From positions 3,898,501 to 3,962,500 of the forward strand of contig NZ_SZNK01000001.1 of assembly GCF_005217615.1 (NCBI RefSeq): 64,000 nt of DNA, given 5' to 3'. The translations under genes were made by a program, and so were the position numbers. Below, one piece after another: positions 52,734 through 61,546 of this stretch. The notes below the pieces were generated by a model. It saw only the letters and a list, made by a program, of their open reading frames with translations, ran no database searches and had not been told where the DNA came from. The DNA comes from Brevibacillus antibioticus. GTDB lineage: Bacteria > Bacillota > Bacilli > Brevibacillales > Brevibacillaceae. Position 1 is the stretch's first letter, and every line of letters starts with the position of its first letter.

Positions 52734-54092
52734 TTGTTATCATCCAATCAAAAGCGTCGATTGACATCTGTTCAAATCATCGTGTTCGCCTACGTTGGGC
52801 TCATCCTGATCTCAGCGTTTCTTCTGTCATTGCCGTTTTTTCACTTGCCGGGAGCCTCTCTTTCTTTTATTGACTCTTTGTTTACTGCGGCGAGTGCCAT
52901 CAGCGTTACCGGGCTTACTGTCATTACGATTCATGAGGTTTTCAACCAGTGGGGGATTTTGTTTCTTACGTTGCTCTTCCAGGTTGGTGGGGTCGGAATC
53001 ATGACACTCGGAACGTTCATCTGGATCCTCATGGGTCAAAAAATCGGTTTGGAACAGCGCATCTGGATCGCGACGGACCACAACCGCTCCACGCTGTCCG
53101 GTCTGGTCGACCTGATGCGCAATATTCTCGTGATTGCGCTCTTGATCGAGCTGGTGGGAACCATCCTGTTAGGCAGTCATTTTATTTACGCCGGCTACTA
53201 CGACGACTGGTACACCGCGTTCTACCACGGTTACTTTGCCTCTGTCAGTGCTTTTACGAATGCCGGGTTTGACCTGCACGGTAACTCTATGCTCGACTTT
53301 ACCCACGATTACGTGTTTCAGACTATCGTGATGATCTTGATTATTTGTGGAGCAATTGGGTTTCCCGTGCTCGTGGAGCTGAGAACGTACTTTTCCTATC
53401 GCCGTTCAAAAGTGCGTTTTACCTTTTCGCTCTTCACCAAGATTACGACACTGACGTTCTTTTCCTTGATCGCCATTGGTGCCCTGCTCATTTTCGTTTT
53501 TGAACGAAATCAGTTTTTGGCTGATAAGACCTGGCATGAAATGCTGTTCTATTCGTTGTTTCACTCCGTCTCTTCGCGAAGCGGCGGCTTGGCTACGATG
53601 GATATCAGCCTCTTGTCGACCACAACACTCATCATGCTCTCCGGGATGATGTTCATTGGCGCCTCGCCAAGCAGCGTGGGCGGGGGGATACGGACCACGA
53701 CGTTCTTCGTCCTGATTGCCTCGGTTTTTGCCAACATGCGTGGTTACAAGGATGTAAAGGTGTTCGGAAGAGAGCTGGTTGATGAGGACATTCAGCGCTC
53801 CTTCACCGTCTTTTTCATCGCGATTATCATGGTGTTCACAGCGGTCATGCTGCTCGTCTGGTTGGAGAATTTACCTTTCCAGCACGTCTTGTTCGAGGTC
53901 TGCTCTGCTTTCGGTACGACCGGATTGTCTACCGGGATTACAGCTCAGATGGGCGTAGGCGGCAAGCTCATTCTGATTATTACGATGATGATCGGACGTA
54001 TCGGGATTATCAATTTGCTCCTCTTCTTGAAACGCAATGACCGAATCGTACGCTACCATTATCCGAAAGAACGCATCATCATTGGTCAGTAG
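52734..54092 (+). CDS. Potassium uptake channel subunit, TrkH/KtrB family
   Basis: A 452-residue membrane protein that transports K+ (with Na+) together with a cytoplasmic KtrA/C-type gating ring. The four pore loops are visible: ASAISVTGLTVIT, SVSAFTNAGFDLHG, HSVSSRSGGLATM and SAFGTTGLSTGI. The start is TTG (MLSSNQKRRLTS), with AGGAGG ten bases upstream. No ktrA/ktrC gene is next to it, so the regulatory subunit must be elsewhere, as for KtrD in B. subtilis. No c-di-AMP riboswitch is visible upstream. A good terminator follows. Confidence 0.93.
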   Translation: MLSSNQKRRLTSVQIIVFAYVGLILISAFLLSLPFFHLPGASLSFIDSLFTAASAISVTGLTVITIHEVFNQWGILFLTLLFQVGGVGIMTLGTFIWILMGQKIGLEQRIWIATDHNRSTLSGLVDLMRNILVIALLIELVGTILLGSHFIYAGYYDDWYTAFYHGYFASVSAFTNAGFDLHGNSMLDFTHDYVFQTIVMILIICGAIGFPVLVELRTYFSYRRSKVRFTFSLFTKITTLTFFSLIAIGALLIFVFERNQFLADKTWHEMLFYSLFHSVSSRSGGLATMDISLLSTTTLIMLSGMMFIGASPSSVGGGIRTTTFFVLIASVFANMRGYKDVKVFGRELVDEDIQRSFTVFFIAIIMVFTAVMLLVWLENLPFQHVLFEVCSAFGTTGLSTGITAQMGVGGKLILIITMMIGRIGIINLLLFLKRNDRIVRYHYPKERIIIGQ

Positions 54093-54103
54093 AGGAAAGG
54101 AAA

Positions 54104-54141
54104 TCCCCCAAAGCTATGTAGCCGTTGGGGGATTTTTTTCT
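54104..54141. terminator. Intrinsic terminator
   Basis: ATCCCCCAA and TTGGGGGAT form the stem, followed by TTTTTTC; it overlaps the 3' end of the methyltransferase fragment on the other strand. Confidence 0.85.
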
Positions 54142-54530
54142 AGAATCAAAAAGCTTGCAGAGGACAGGTTTGGGTATTTTTGTTCAATCTTTCGCGTGAT
54201 GGAGAAATCGTTGTACTTTTTCAAGTAACGTAAGATATCACGATCCTTGATCATGTCGACGACCTGAGGTTCTGTCCCATCTGTTACCTTCGTGTAGAGA
54301 ATGACATGCTTTTTGGCGCAAGAGAAGATGTCGTCCAATGTTTTCTCGAAGTCTTCCTCATCAGTAATGTGATACAGCACATCCAGGCATACGACCAGAT
54401 CACTTTTCAAGTACCCTTGATTGTAAAAAGATTTCGGATGGTATAAAAGAAAGCTTTTCGCCGGATCCTTCTCAAACATACTGGCACACATCTGTACGGA
54501 AGTCGGTGCGGATTGATTTTCCGTACTCAT
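54114..54530 (-). pseudogene. 5'-truncated class I SAM-dependent methyltransferase
   Basis: The 138 residues match only the C-terminal half of a Rossmann methyltransferase: MCASMFEKDPAKSFLLYHPK, DLVVCLDVLYHITDEEDFEK (post-motif II region) and AKKHVILYTKVTD. The glycine-rich SAM-binding motif I and the first strand are missing; upstream sequence in the neighbouring frame (MKIVCAHKLCNDTSFSQ) may be a leftover. The ATG at 54530 has GGGGAAG, so a fragment could still be translated. Most likely a decayed gene. Confidence 0.6.
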
Positions 54531-54600
54531 GGTGAGCTTCCCCACTTTCTGCCTGCGAAAATGATGTGTCGTTGCACAGTTTATGCGCGCATACGATTTT

Positions 54601-54645
54601 CATGAAAAAAAGCTCCGCCAAGTCATGTTGGCGAAGCTTCCTTGT
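54601..54645 (-). terminator. Intrinsic terminator of the amidohydrolase/transporter operon
   Basis: On the minus strand AAGCTTCGCCAA and TTGGCGGAGCTT form a 12-bp stem (one mismatch), followed by TTTTTC. Confidence 0.85.
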
Positions 54646-54659
54646 CATCGAATGTCGGA

Positions 54660-56072
54660 TTAATACGGGCCCCAGTTCATCAGGACCCCGATAACGATAA
54701 ACACGATGGAGAGAGCTGTCCAAACCGCCGTGAGCGGAAGCATGAACTTCAGCCACTTGCCGTAGGAAATCCCACTCATCGCCAAAATACTCATCAGAAC
54801 ACCTGAAGTCGGGTTAATACAGTTGACCACACCTTCTCCAAGCATCAGCGCCTCTACTGCGATCTGGCGCGTAATGCCCATCAGGTCAGCCAATGGTGCC
54901 AACAACGGCATCAGCATAACAGCTTCACCTGAACCGGATGAAATCAAGAAGTGCAGCCCGGCGCTTCCGAGGAACATCCCTATCGCCCCTGCCATCGGAG
55001 AGAGCGGCTCCAGAATGGTAGCAAGCCCGTACACGATGGTATCGAGGAACTTTCCATCTTCCAAAATGACCGTGATCGCACGTGCCATACCGACAATCAA
55101 AGCCCCATAAATCAATCCCTGACAACCTTTTAAGAACGTTTTGGCGATATCGTTGCCGCTCATCTTGTTGAGCAAGCCTACGCCGATCGCAATAAAAATA
55201 AAGATTCCGGACATTTCGTTTACGTCCCATTTGAACAAGATCGTGCAGACGATAAAACCAATCAGAACGATCCCCGTAAACGCCAAGATCAATTTGTGAC
55301 GGGTAGTAAAATCAACATTTTTCGTGTCTACTTCCATCGTGGTTGAACCACTATCAGAAGGAAAGAGCTCGTCCCCCAAGATACTCTTGTTTTGACGAAC
55401 CTTCCGCGCGTAACGCCCGATGTACAGGATGGTTACGATCACAAAAGTCACATAAATGATGGTGCGGTAGCCGATACCTGAAAACAGTGGCAGCTCCGCA
55501 ATTTGTTGGGACAAGCCCAGCGTTCCTGGAAAAGCAATTGTCGTATTGAATCCGGCATACACACCCAGATAAATCAGAGCCACCCCAAAAATCGCATCCA
55601 TTTTCATCGCTCTCGCAATCATGATACCGAGCGGAACGAAAGCAATGACGGAGTTGACGATGACACCCAACGTACCCAATACGGAAAAGACGGAAGTAAT
55701 CAAAATAACCAGTAGCCACTCTTTATTTCCTAGCTTTCGGACCATGGTCAGAATAGCTGCGTTAAGTGCACCTGTCTTATCCAAAACAGCTAAAGCACCG
55801 CCCGTGAACAAAACGAGGAAGATGATCGGTGCGCCTTTAACCATCCCTGTCTGGATCGCGGTAAAAAACTCGACAAAGCCTGTAGGATTCGGCTCCACCG
55901 CATGATAGCTGCCCGGTACAACCGTCGTCACATTGCCGTTTTTTACACGGTCAAATTCTCCTGTCGGGACCACATAGGTAGCCAAAGCACATAGAAGTAA
56001 GATACAAAACAAAAGGACGTAGGCGTCTAGCCGAAATAAGCTTTTCTTTTTTAGTTGCTTGCTCTCTGTCAT
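54660..56072 (-). CDS. YfcC-family (DcuC/ArcD-like) membrane transporter
   Basis: A 470-residue protein with about twelve hydrophobic segments. It opens KSLFRLDAYVLLFCILLLCA with YVVPTGEFDRVKNG, the usual YfcC start, and has VNSVIAFVPLGIMIARAMKM and HFLISSGSGEAVMLMPLLAP, conserved in the DcuC/YfcC superfamily. It follows the M20 amidohydrolase gene on the same strand, so it probably imports the amide that the enzyme splits, or exports a product. A sigma-54 promoter heads the operon. Confidence 0.88.
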   Translation of the reverse strand: MTESKQLKKKSLFRLDAYVLLFCILLLCALATYVVPTGEFDRVKNGNVTTVVPGSYHAVEPNPTGFVEFFTAIQTGMVKGAPIIFLVLFTGGALAVLDKTGALNAAILTMVRKLGNKEWLLVILITSVFSVLGTLGVIVNSVIAFVPLGIMIARAMKMDAIFGVALIYLGVYAGFNTTIAFPGTLGLSQQIAELPLFSGIGYRTIIYVTFVIVTILYIGRYARKVRQNKSILGDELFPSDSGSTTMEVDTKNVDFTTRHKLILAFTGIVLIGFIVCTILFKWDVNEMSGIFIFIAIGVGLLNKMSGNDIAKTFLKGCQGLIYGALIVGMARAITVILEDGKFLDTIVYGLATILEPLSPMAGAIGMFLGSAGLHFLISSGSGEAVMLMPLLAPLADLMGITRQIAVEALMLGEGVVNCINPTSGVLMSILAMSGISYGKWLKFMLPLTAVWTALSIVFIVIGVLMNWGPY

Positions 56073-56102
56073 AAGGTAACCCCCTGCGTGTGTAGCGGTT
56101 CT

Positions 56103-57236
56103 CTAAGAATGTTGGGCTGCTTCATAAATCGCAGCTGTCATGATTTTTGCCCCGTAGATCAAGGCATCTGTCTGAAAAGTCATCTGTGGATGATGCAGAA
56201 CAGGTGTGAGTCCACATCCCAAACCAATCATCGTGGTAGCCAGCTCAGGGCGATGAATCGCGTAAAAATGGAAGTCCTCTCCGCCCGGTGTCACACATAT
56301 ATCGGCAATTTTGTCTTCACCAAGCACTTGCCCAATTGCCTTTTTCGCTACTTCGATCATATTCCCATTGGCGACCGCAGCCGGTGTGACTCCCGACCAT
56401 TCCCACTCCACATCCATGTCCATCAAAGCCCCTGTCTGACTCATGGCATGCTCGGTCTTTCTCCGCAATTCTGCCATGCCTTCATTGGACTGGGCACGTA
56501 CATCGAGGCTAAAGGTCGCTCGATCAGGGATAACGTTTACCGTTTCTCCCCCTGCTTGTAATTGAGTCATCTTCACGGAAAAAGAGCATCCGTCTTGCAA
56601 GCGAATGTTTTGCAACGCCTGCACCAAAAACGAAGCGGCTTCGATGACATTTTTACCGAGCGCCGGACGTGCTCCGTGTGCTTGCAGACCTGTAATCGTC
56701 CCTTTGACGGAGCTAGACGATCCATGCAAAATCGCCGGAGCAGCACTCCCATACGGCACTTCCATTTCCGGGCGCAGATGGACGCCGATCAGCCGTGTCA
56801 CGCCTTCCAGGGCACCATCCTTCATCATCTGCAAGGCTCCGCCCATCTTCTCTTCAGCAGGCTGGAAAAGAAAGCGCATCGTTTTTGGCGGCACCACTCC
56901 GCTTGCTTGAATGGCCAGAGCGCTGTAGAGAGCCAGTGTCGAGTGAGCATCGTGTCCGCATGAATGATTCGGTCTTACTACGCCGTCTACTTCCTGCACA
57001 AGTGCATCCATATCCGCGCGCAAAGCCACGATTTCAGCACTCTCTCCAGGAATCTCCGCATAGAAGCCGTGGTGCCCCTCGAAGCGTGTGACGGCAATAC
57101 CAGCCGCCTCCAAGCGTTCCCGCAAATATCTCGCCGTTTTCTCCTCGTGCCAGCTCGGCTCCGCCAATTGATGCAAATCTTTGTATGTTCGCACTATTTC
57201 GTCGCGATGCTCGTCCACGTATAAGAACGGATTCAT
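56103..57236 (-). CDS. M20-family amidohydrolase (AmhX/IAA-amino acid hydrolase-like)
   Basis: A 377-residue metallo-amidohydrolase that cleaves N-acyl amino acids or similar amides. The metal-ligand motifs are RADMDALVQEVDG, NHSCGHDAHSTLALY and FLFQPAEEKMGG, with a later GGEDFHFYAI; the dimerisation lid domain lies between. B. subtilis AmhX is the nearest named relative. The ATG at 57236 is better spaced from GGAGG than the one three codons earlier. It is the first gene of a two-gene operon with the YfcC-like transporter, behind a sigma-54 promoter and a divergent activator. Confidence 0.9.
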   Translation of the reverse strand: MNPFLYVDEHRDEIVRTYKDLHQLAEPSWHEEKTARYLRERLEAAGIAVTRFEGHHGFYAEIPGESAEIVALRADMDALVQEVDGVVRPNHSCGHDAHSTLALYSALAIQASGVVPPKTMRFLFQPAEEKMGGALQMMKDGALEGVTRLIGVHLRPEMEVPYGSAAPAILHGSSSSVKGTITGLQAHGARPALGKNVIEAASFLVQALQNIRLQDGCSFSVKMTQLQAGGETVNVIPDRATFSLDVRAQSNEGMAELRRKTEHAMSQTGALMDMDVEWEWSGVTPAAVANGNMIEVAKKAIGQVLGEDKIADICVTPGGEDFHFYAIHRPELATTMIGLGCGLTPVLHHPQMTFQTDALIYGAKIMTAAIYEAAQHS

Positions 57237-57296
57237 CCGATACATCCTCCTCCTTGATGTCTTCTCTAGTATCTCTCTTAGCTCTACCGGAAGTAT

Positions 57297-57313
57297 AGCA
57301 AGAATTGTGCCAA
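57297..57313 (-). promoter_or_regulatory. Sigma-54 (-24/-12) promoter of the amidohydrolase operon
   Basis: On the minus strand TTGGCACAATTCTTGCT is a perfect TGGCAC-N5-TTGCT match. About 50-70 bases further upstream ATAGGTT is directly repeated (near 57362-57382), a possible activator-binding site. Confidence 0.88.
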
Positions 57314-57453
57314 AACTATATTATTATAAAAATTAAGCATTTCTGAACAATATTGGATTTATAGGTTATAATATAGGTTGTATTTTATGGATATCTCCTC
57401 CAATATTTCCACCCAAATCTAAAAGCTATTCGCAGATAAAAAGGAGTCGCATC

Positions 57454-59550
57454 ATGATAAAACAGAAACCATGCATCTTGTTGATGACCCGGTTGGAGAC
57501 GATCAGCCTGCTGTTTGCAAACACGCTCACGTCTTTTTTCGGCAACCGCTTGAATATCATTCGAAACCACTTGCTAGAACGGCTTCACCCGAATGTATAC
57601 GATGAAGTTGATCTCATCCTCGTTTCGGACACGAGTCTCTTGCACGATCAGCCTGCTCCTCCGTCAGACATCCCCGTGCTGCTAGCAAGGCGCACGATTG
57701 ACATTAACAAATTGGATCAACTCATGGATTTGCCGCCAGGAACGCGCTGTCTATTTGTTTCCAACTCCATCGAAATGGTAGAAGGCGCGATTGAGCTCTT
57801 GTTTCATCTCGGATTCTCTCATCTGACTTTTATACCTTACGTACCCAATACCGAGACTCCGCTTCCTGAAAAAGATCAAATCGATGTCGCTGTCTGTCAT
57901 GGGCTCAGGGAGCTGATTCCTGCTCATTTTGAAAACGTCATTGAGTTGGGACACCGCCCTTTGGATTTGACGACGATCTTTGATATCTCGCGCTTGCTTG
58001 ATCTGTCTCCGGATAAGGCAAACTTATACACAGCCGATTTCATCAGCGATTTCGTCCATATTGGGCGCAAGCTGACCAACTCAGTACACAATGAACGGAA
58101 GCTGAATGAAAAGCTGAGCTCTATTTTAAATGCCGTTCATGAAGGCATTATTGGCACAGATGCCACAGGGAATATCACTGTGCTGAACAAAGAAGCCGAG
58201 AAAATTTTGCATATGACCGAAGCCACTTGCATCGGGAGAAATGTAGCGGAGGTCATTCCCGAATTTCTTATTCTGGAAGTAGTCGAGTCACACACGGAAG
58301 TAACGAAGCAGGTATTGGAATACCGCGATTTGTACCTCTTGGTTACCAAGATTCCCACGTTCTTGGATGATCAGTTTCTTGGCGCGGTCATTACCTTTCA
58401 GGACGTGACGAAGGTACAGCAGATCGAACAGGAAATACGGACGAAGAGCGCCAATCTCGGACTGATGACCAAATATTCGTTTGACAATATCATCGGCAAA
58501 AGCTCGTCCATTCAGGCTAACAAACGCGTGGCGACCAAGCTGGCCGAAAGCGACTTTACGATTCTCATTACAGGGGAAAACGGAACCGGGAAGGAAGTTT
58601 TTGCCCAAGCCATCCATCAACACTCGACGCGCCGTGATGGTCCGTTCGTCCCCGTCAATTTTGCAGGGCTGACCGATAGCTTGGTAGAGAGCGAATTGTT
58701 CGGGTACGAGGAAGGTTCTTTTACAGGAGCACGAAAAGGCGGAAAGATGGGGCTATTCGAGCTGGCTCACAACGGAACCATTTTTCTAGACGAGATTGGG
58801 GATGCCCCACTCAGTATCCAAGCGTCACTGCTTCGCGTTCTCCAAGAAAAGCAGGTCATGCGCGTAGGCGGCCATCGCGTCATTCCAGTCAATGTTCGCG
58901 TCATCGCGGCTACGAATTGCAACTTGATGGAAATGGTCAAAAAAGGGACGTTTCGCGAGGATTTGTACTACAGACTGAACGTCTTGCCGTTGCACATCCA
59001 GCCCCTGCGCGATCGTCCAGATGATATTTTGGTGCTGATCGATTATTTCTTGCAGAAAAAAAAGCAGCGTCTGTCCTTCTCACGAGAAGTGACGAAACAG
59101 CTACTCTGCTACGATTGGCCAGGCAATATTCGCGAGTTGGAAAATTTCATTCACTATGCAGTCGTCATCGCAGAGGGGAATCAGGTGGAGCTGGCTCATT
59201 TGCCGGAGCGTTTTTTTGCGGGGCATGTCTCTACTCCACCCCTTCTCTCTCACCGGGATGATGCGTTGGAAGATACAATCCGGTATTTGTCCAGGCAAGG
59301 CTCCTTGGTAGATTACACAGCGATCCTGCAAGTACTGTCCGATTGCTACGCGCGGCAGGAGCGTATTGGGCGCAGTGCCCTGCTCGCGAGAATGGAGGGT
59401 CCCTCCATGACTGAAGCCCAAATCAGACACAAGCTGACCGCGCTGGATCGCGCTGGATGCGTCTCCATCGGCGTTAAGAAGCAAGGGACGCAGATTACTG
59501 CATTTGGGCAGCAGGTGTTGGAGGCTTTGCTAATTACAACGAAGGGGTAA
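57454..59550 (+). CDS. Sigma-54-dependent transcriptional activator with PAS domain and unusual C-terminus
   Basis: A 698-residue activator. The N-terminal 200 residues resemble PrpR_N-type sensing domains; a PAS domain follows at about 225-330 (LNAVHEGIIGTDATGNITVL); the AAA+ domain has Walker A GENGTGKE, loop EEGSFTGARKGG (GSFTGA in place of GAFTGA) and IAATNCNLMEMVKKGTFRED. The C-terminus lacks a Fis-type helix-turn-helix; instead it has a winged-helix-like segment (ALLARMEGPSMTEAQIRHKL, TALDRAGCVSIGVKKQG). It diverges from the amidohydrolase/transporter operon, whose sigma-54 promoter it must serve. Confidence 0.93.
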   Translation: MIKQKPCILLMTRLETISLLFANTLTSFFGNRLNIIRNHLLERLHPNVYDEVDLILVSDTSLLHDQPAPPSDIPVLLARRTIDINKLDQLMDLPPGTRCLFVSNSIEMVEGAIELLFHLGFSHLTFIPYVPNTETPLPEKDQIDVAVCHGLRELIPAHFENVIELGHRPLDLTTIFDISRLLDLSPDKANLYTADFISDFVHIGRKLTNSVHNERKLNEKLSSILNAVHEGIIGTDATGNITVLNKEAEKILHMTEATCIGRNVAEVIPEFLILEVVESHTEVTKQVLEYRDLYLLVTKIPTFLDDQFLGAVITFQDVTKVQQIEQEIRTKSANLGLMTKYSFDNIIGKSSSIQANKRVATKLAESDFTILITGENGTGKEVFAQAIHQHSTRRDGPFVPVNFAGLTDSLVESELFGYEEGSFTGARKGGKMGLFELAHNGTIFLDEIGDAPLSIQASLLRVLQEKQVMRVGGHRVIPVNVRVIAATNCNLMEMVKKGTFREDLYYRLNVLPLHIQPLRDRPDDILVLIDYFLQKKKQRLSFSREVTKQLLCYDWPGNIRELENFIHYAVVIAEGNQVELAHLPERFFAGHVSTPPLLSHRDDALEDTIRYLSRQGSLVDYTAILQVLSDCYARQERIGRSALLARMEGPSMTEAQIRHKLTALDRAGCVSIGVKKQGTQITAFGQQVLEALLITTKG

Positions 59551-59587
59551 TCACTGTTGTCTTCCAACGATTGTGGAGTCCGAAGCC

Positions 59588-59656
59588 CTGCCACATGTTT
59601 TCCAGTCGCCTGTATCCTCTCTTCGTTCGGGCGGTCTCCTACCAAACATGTGGCAG
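59588..59656. repeat. 69-nt hairpin, possible relic of the nested-palindrome family
   Basis: CTGCCACATGTTT (59588-59600) pairs exactly with 59644-59656, and CGCC/GGCG pairs inside. On the minus strand the flank GGCTTCGGACTCCACAATCG resembles GGTAGGACTCCACAAGTCG in copy B1, and TACTGCC precedes the stem as in CTGCCC of B1. There is no outer stem and no T-run, so it is not a terminator. Relationship is tentative. Confidence 0.45.
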
Positions 59657-59682
59657 TACTTCTTTACAGCAATTTTTTCTAC

Positions 59683-60771
59683 TCACTCTTTCCTTTCGTC
59701 TTCTTCATTTAAAGCATCTTTCCATTTTGTAATATCATATTGAACTGCAAACCGATCAACTACATGCGCAGTATCTTCAAGGGGAACATAACGATCTATT
59801 CGAATATGGATATCCGAAACATCTTCGCTATTCTGATAAAATTCTTCTAGGTAATCAATGACAGCAGAAATCTTTGCTGTGAAAGTAACCCTACACTCAT
59901 CTCTCTCCTCGCTCACCTGCAGATTTTCTACCTCTCGAAACAAAGAATTTCTTTCAAAATATCGGTTTCTACAGGTGAGTCTAATCTCCATGACTGGTTC
60001 ACAAAGTTGCCATTCAGCTGTTTTCATGGCACTTTTTAACGAGGCATGTGCCCCAGTCAAATAGTAATACTCGCGATGAAAAGTCATGGTGCAAGAAGCA
60101 TTGATTACTTCTATCTTGGAATCTACCACCGGATACCCCAATAGTACTCCTTTCGTTAACACCTCCCTAGAAAAATAATCTAACGATCTCGTAAATAATT
60201 GATACCCGAGTTTTTTTCCTTCTTCATCCCCTTCACGATCACTATGTGTAAAATGAATCAGCTCTTCATTCACTTGCTTATTTTCATAGTCATATCCCAT
60301 TCCCACTTCAAGCATGTCTAACTGAATTTCAACTCTGGAAAATAAGTCATTTAAGCTTGTCATGCAGGAGTGATTGCCCTTCAAATGACGAGTCCCCTCT
60401 ACCAATCGTTCTTTATAGAGGATACAAGTGTCGTTGATATTCAGCTCTATTTCTTCTCCGGCCATATAATCAATAATTCTTTTCAGATGCGGGTAATCAT
60501 TGCCGATAAAAATGATGTTTTTATATTCAACAGGATCATACCAATTACCATCGTCCTTAAAATAAACAGCGATACAAACATCTTGATCGTATGCTTTTAA
60601 TTTTTCTATGCGTTCCAACACCTTATTTCGCAGCTGACTTGTTTGAGGGAAAAGCATCGTTACCCCTATGTATTTTGATTTTACGTCAGGGACCAGCTTC
60701 TTTCGCTCATCCAAATAATCCACATACTTCATCATGGTATCAAATCTGTCTGTTCTCTTGCTTTCACTCAT
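59683..60771 (-). CDS. GTPase-less EF-G/TetM-like protein (domains III-V)
   Basis: A 362-residue protein from the ATG at 60771 (GAGAGGA upstream; the frame runs on without support). Residues about 45-112 look like EF-G domain III, ending LKRIIDYMAGEEIELNINDT and CILYKERLV, where EF-G has LEIIVDRL..VEVNVGKP.VAYRETI. Residues about 113-255 look like domain IV: VEIQLDMLEVGMGYDYENKQ, then LTKGVLLGYPVVDSKIEVIN. Residues 256-340 (CEPVMEIRLTC) look like domain V. There is no P-loop, switch region or domain II. The similarity is by eye; ribosome binding is inferred. Monocistronic. Confidence 0.65.
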   Translation of the reverse strand: MSESKRTDRFDTMMKYVDYLDERKKLVPDVKSKYIGVTMLFPQTSQLRNKVLERIEKLKAYDQDVCIAVYFKDDGNWYDPVEYKNIIFIGNDYPHLKRIIDYMAGEEIELNINDTCILYKERLVEGTRHLKGNHSCMTSLNDLFSRVEIQLDMLEVGMGYDYENKQVNEELIHFTHSDREGDEEGKKLGYQLFTRSLDYFSREVLTKGVLLGYPVVDSKIEVINASCTMTFHREYYYLTGAHASLKSAMKTAEWQLCEPVMEIRLTCRNRYFERNSLFREVENLQVSEERDECRVTFTAKISAVIDYLEEFYQNSEDVSDIHIRIDRYVPLEDTAHVVDRFAVQYDITKWKDALNEEDERKE

Positions 60772-60853
60772 AAGTACTTCGTCCTCTCTTACATATCTAT
60801 TCCCTATATTCTTCCACATCATTATCTTTCGTTCAATATTCCGAAGTTCTTCC

Positions 60854-60892
60854 AAATAAAAAAGCGGATGACCGTAGCCATATCCGCTTCCA
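60854..60892 (-). terminator. Intrinsic terminator after the GNAT gene
   Basis: On the minus strand AAGCGGAT and ATCCGCTT form the stem, followed by TTTTATTT. Confidence 0.8.
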
Positions 60893-60919
60893 TTTTCCCT
60901 ATTCTTATTTATAAAACAA

Positions 60920-61429
60920 CTAGATTTGTGTATGAACCTTCTCTTCCCAGCTCGAACTTGCCGCCGTCGGTTGAACAACTGGCAAAATAGACAACTCCAT
61001 CAAATTCCGATGCTTGCCTGGCCCGTAGTAATCCTGCTCAGCATGAGCTAGACGGAAGCCATAGGCAGACAAAGCGCGAATAGAGGATGCGTTCGTTTCA
61101 CTCACCGTAACCTGCACGGTACGAAGTGTCGGAAACTGGCGCAGAGCTTGCAGTCTGGTTTCGATTAGCCGCTTGCCGATGCCTTGGCCTTGAAACTCCT
61201 TGCTCACATTACTAAACAGAAGCCAGCCAGTCGTCTGATACATATCAATTCCGGCGCAGCTAAAACCGATGAGCTGGCCGTTGTAGGTCGCCTTGAAAAT
61301 CAGCTCAGGAAACAGCTCCATATACTTTTTCAGCTCATGCAAGTTCATTCGATCGGGTAATGTCATATCCGCCAACGTAATCATTTCCGCAAAATCATCT
61401 CTTACGACGCGCTCAATCCGCACTTCCAC
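60920..61429 (-). CDS. GNAT-family N-acetyltransferase
   Basis: About 169 residues from the GTG at 61429, preceded by AGGAGG at good spacing; an ATG at 61525 has no ribosome-binding site. The acetyl-CoA loop is EFQGQGIGKRLIE, with the following helix and TNASSIRALSAYGFRLAHAE typical of GNAT enzymes. The N-terminal part contacts the substrate, which cannot be predicted. The C-terminus has a short Ser-rich tail. Probably monocistronic. Confidence 0.85.
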   Translation of the reverse strand: MEVRIERVVRDDFAEMITLADMTLPDRMNLHELKKYMELFPELIFKATYNGQLIGFSCAGIDMYQTTGWLLFSNVSKEFQGQGIGKRLIETRLQALRQFPTLRTVQVTVSETNASSIRALSAYGFRLAHAEQDYYGPGKHRNLMELSILPVVQPTAASSSWEEKVHTQI

Positions 61430-61546
61430 CCTACCCGCCTCCTGTACATTCGCTCTTACATTTACACTGTAGCAAACGGGTATAAAGCTGGAATGGATGG
61501 CGTGTGAAAGTACTGTAAAATTCATTGCGTCCGGCTGAATAAACGT

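Noticed and set aside
59588..59656. Terminator between the sigma-54 activator and the EF-G-like gene
   Set aside because: Strong stem, but no T-run on either side and a 43-nt structured loop.
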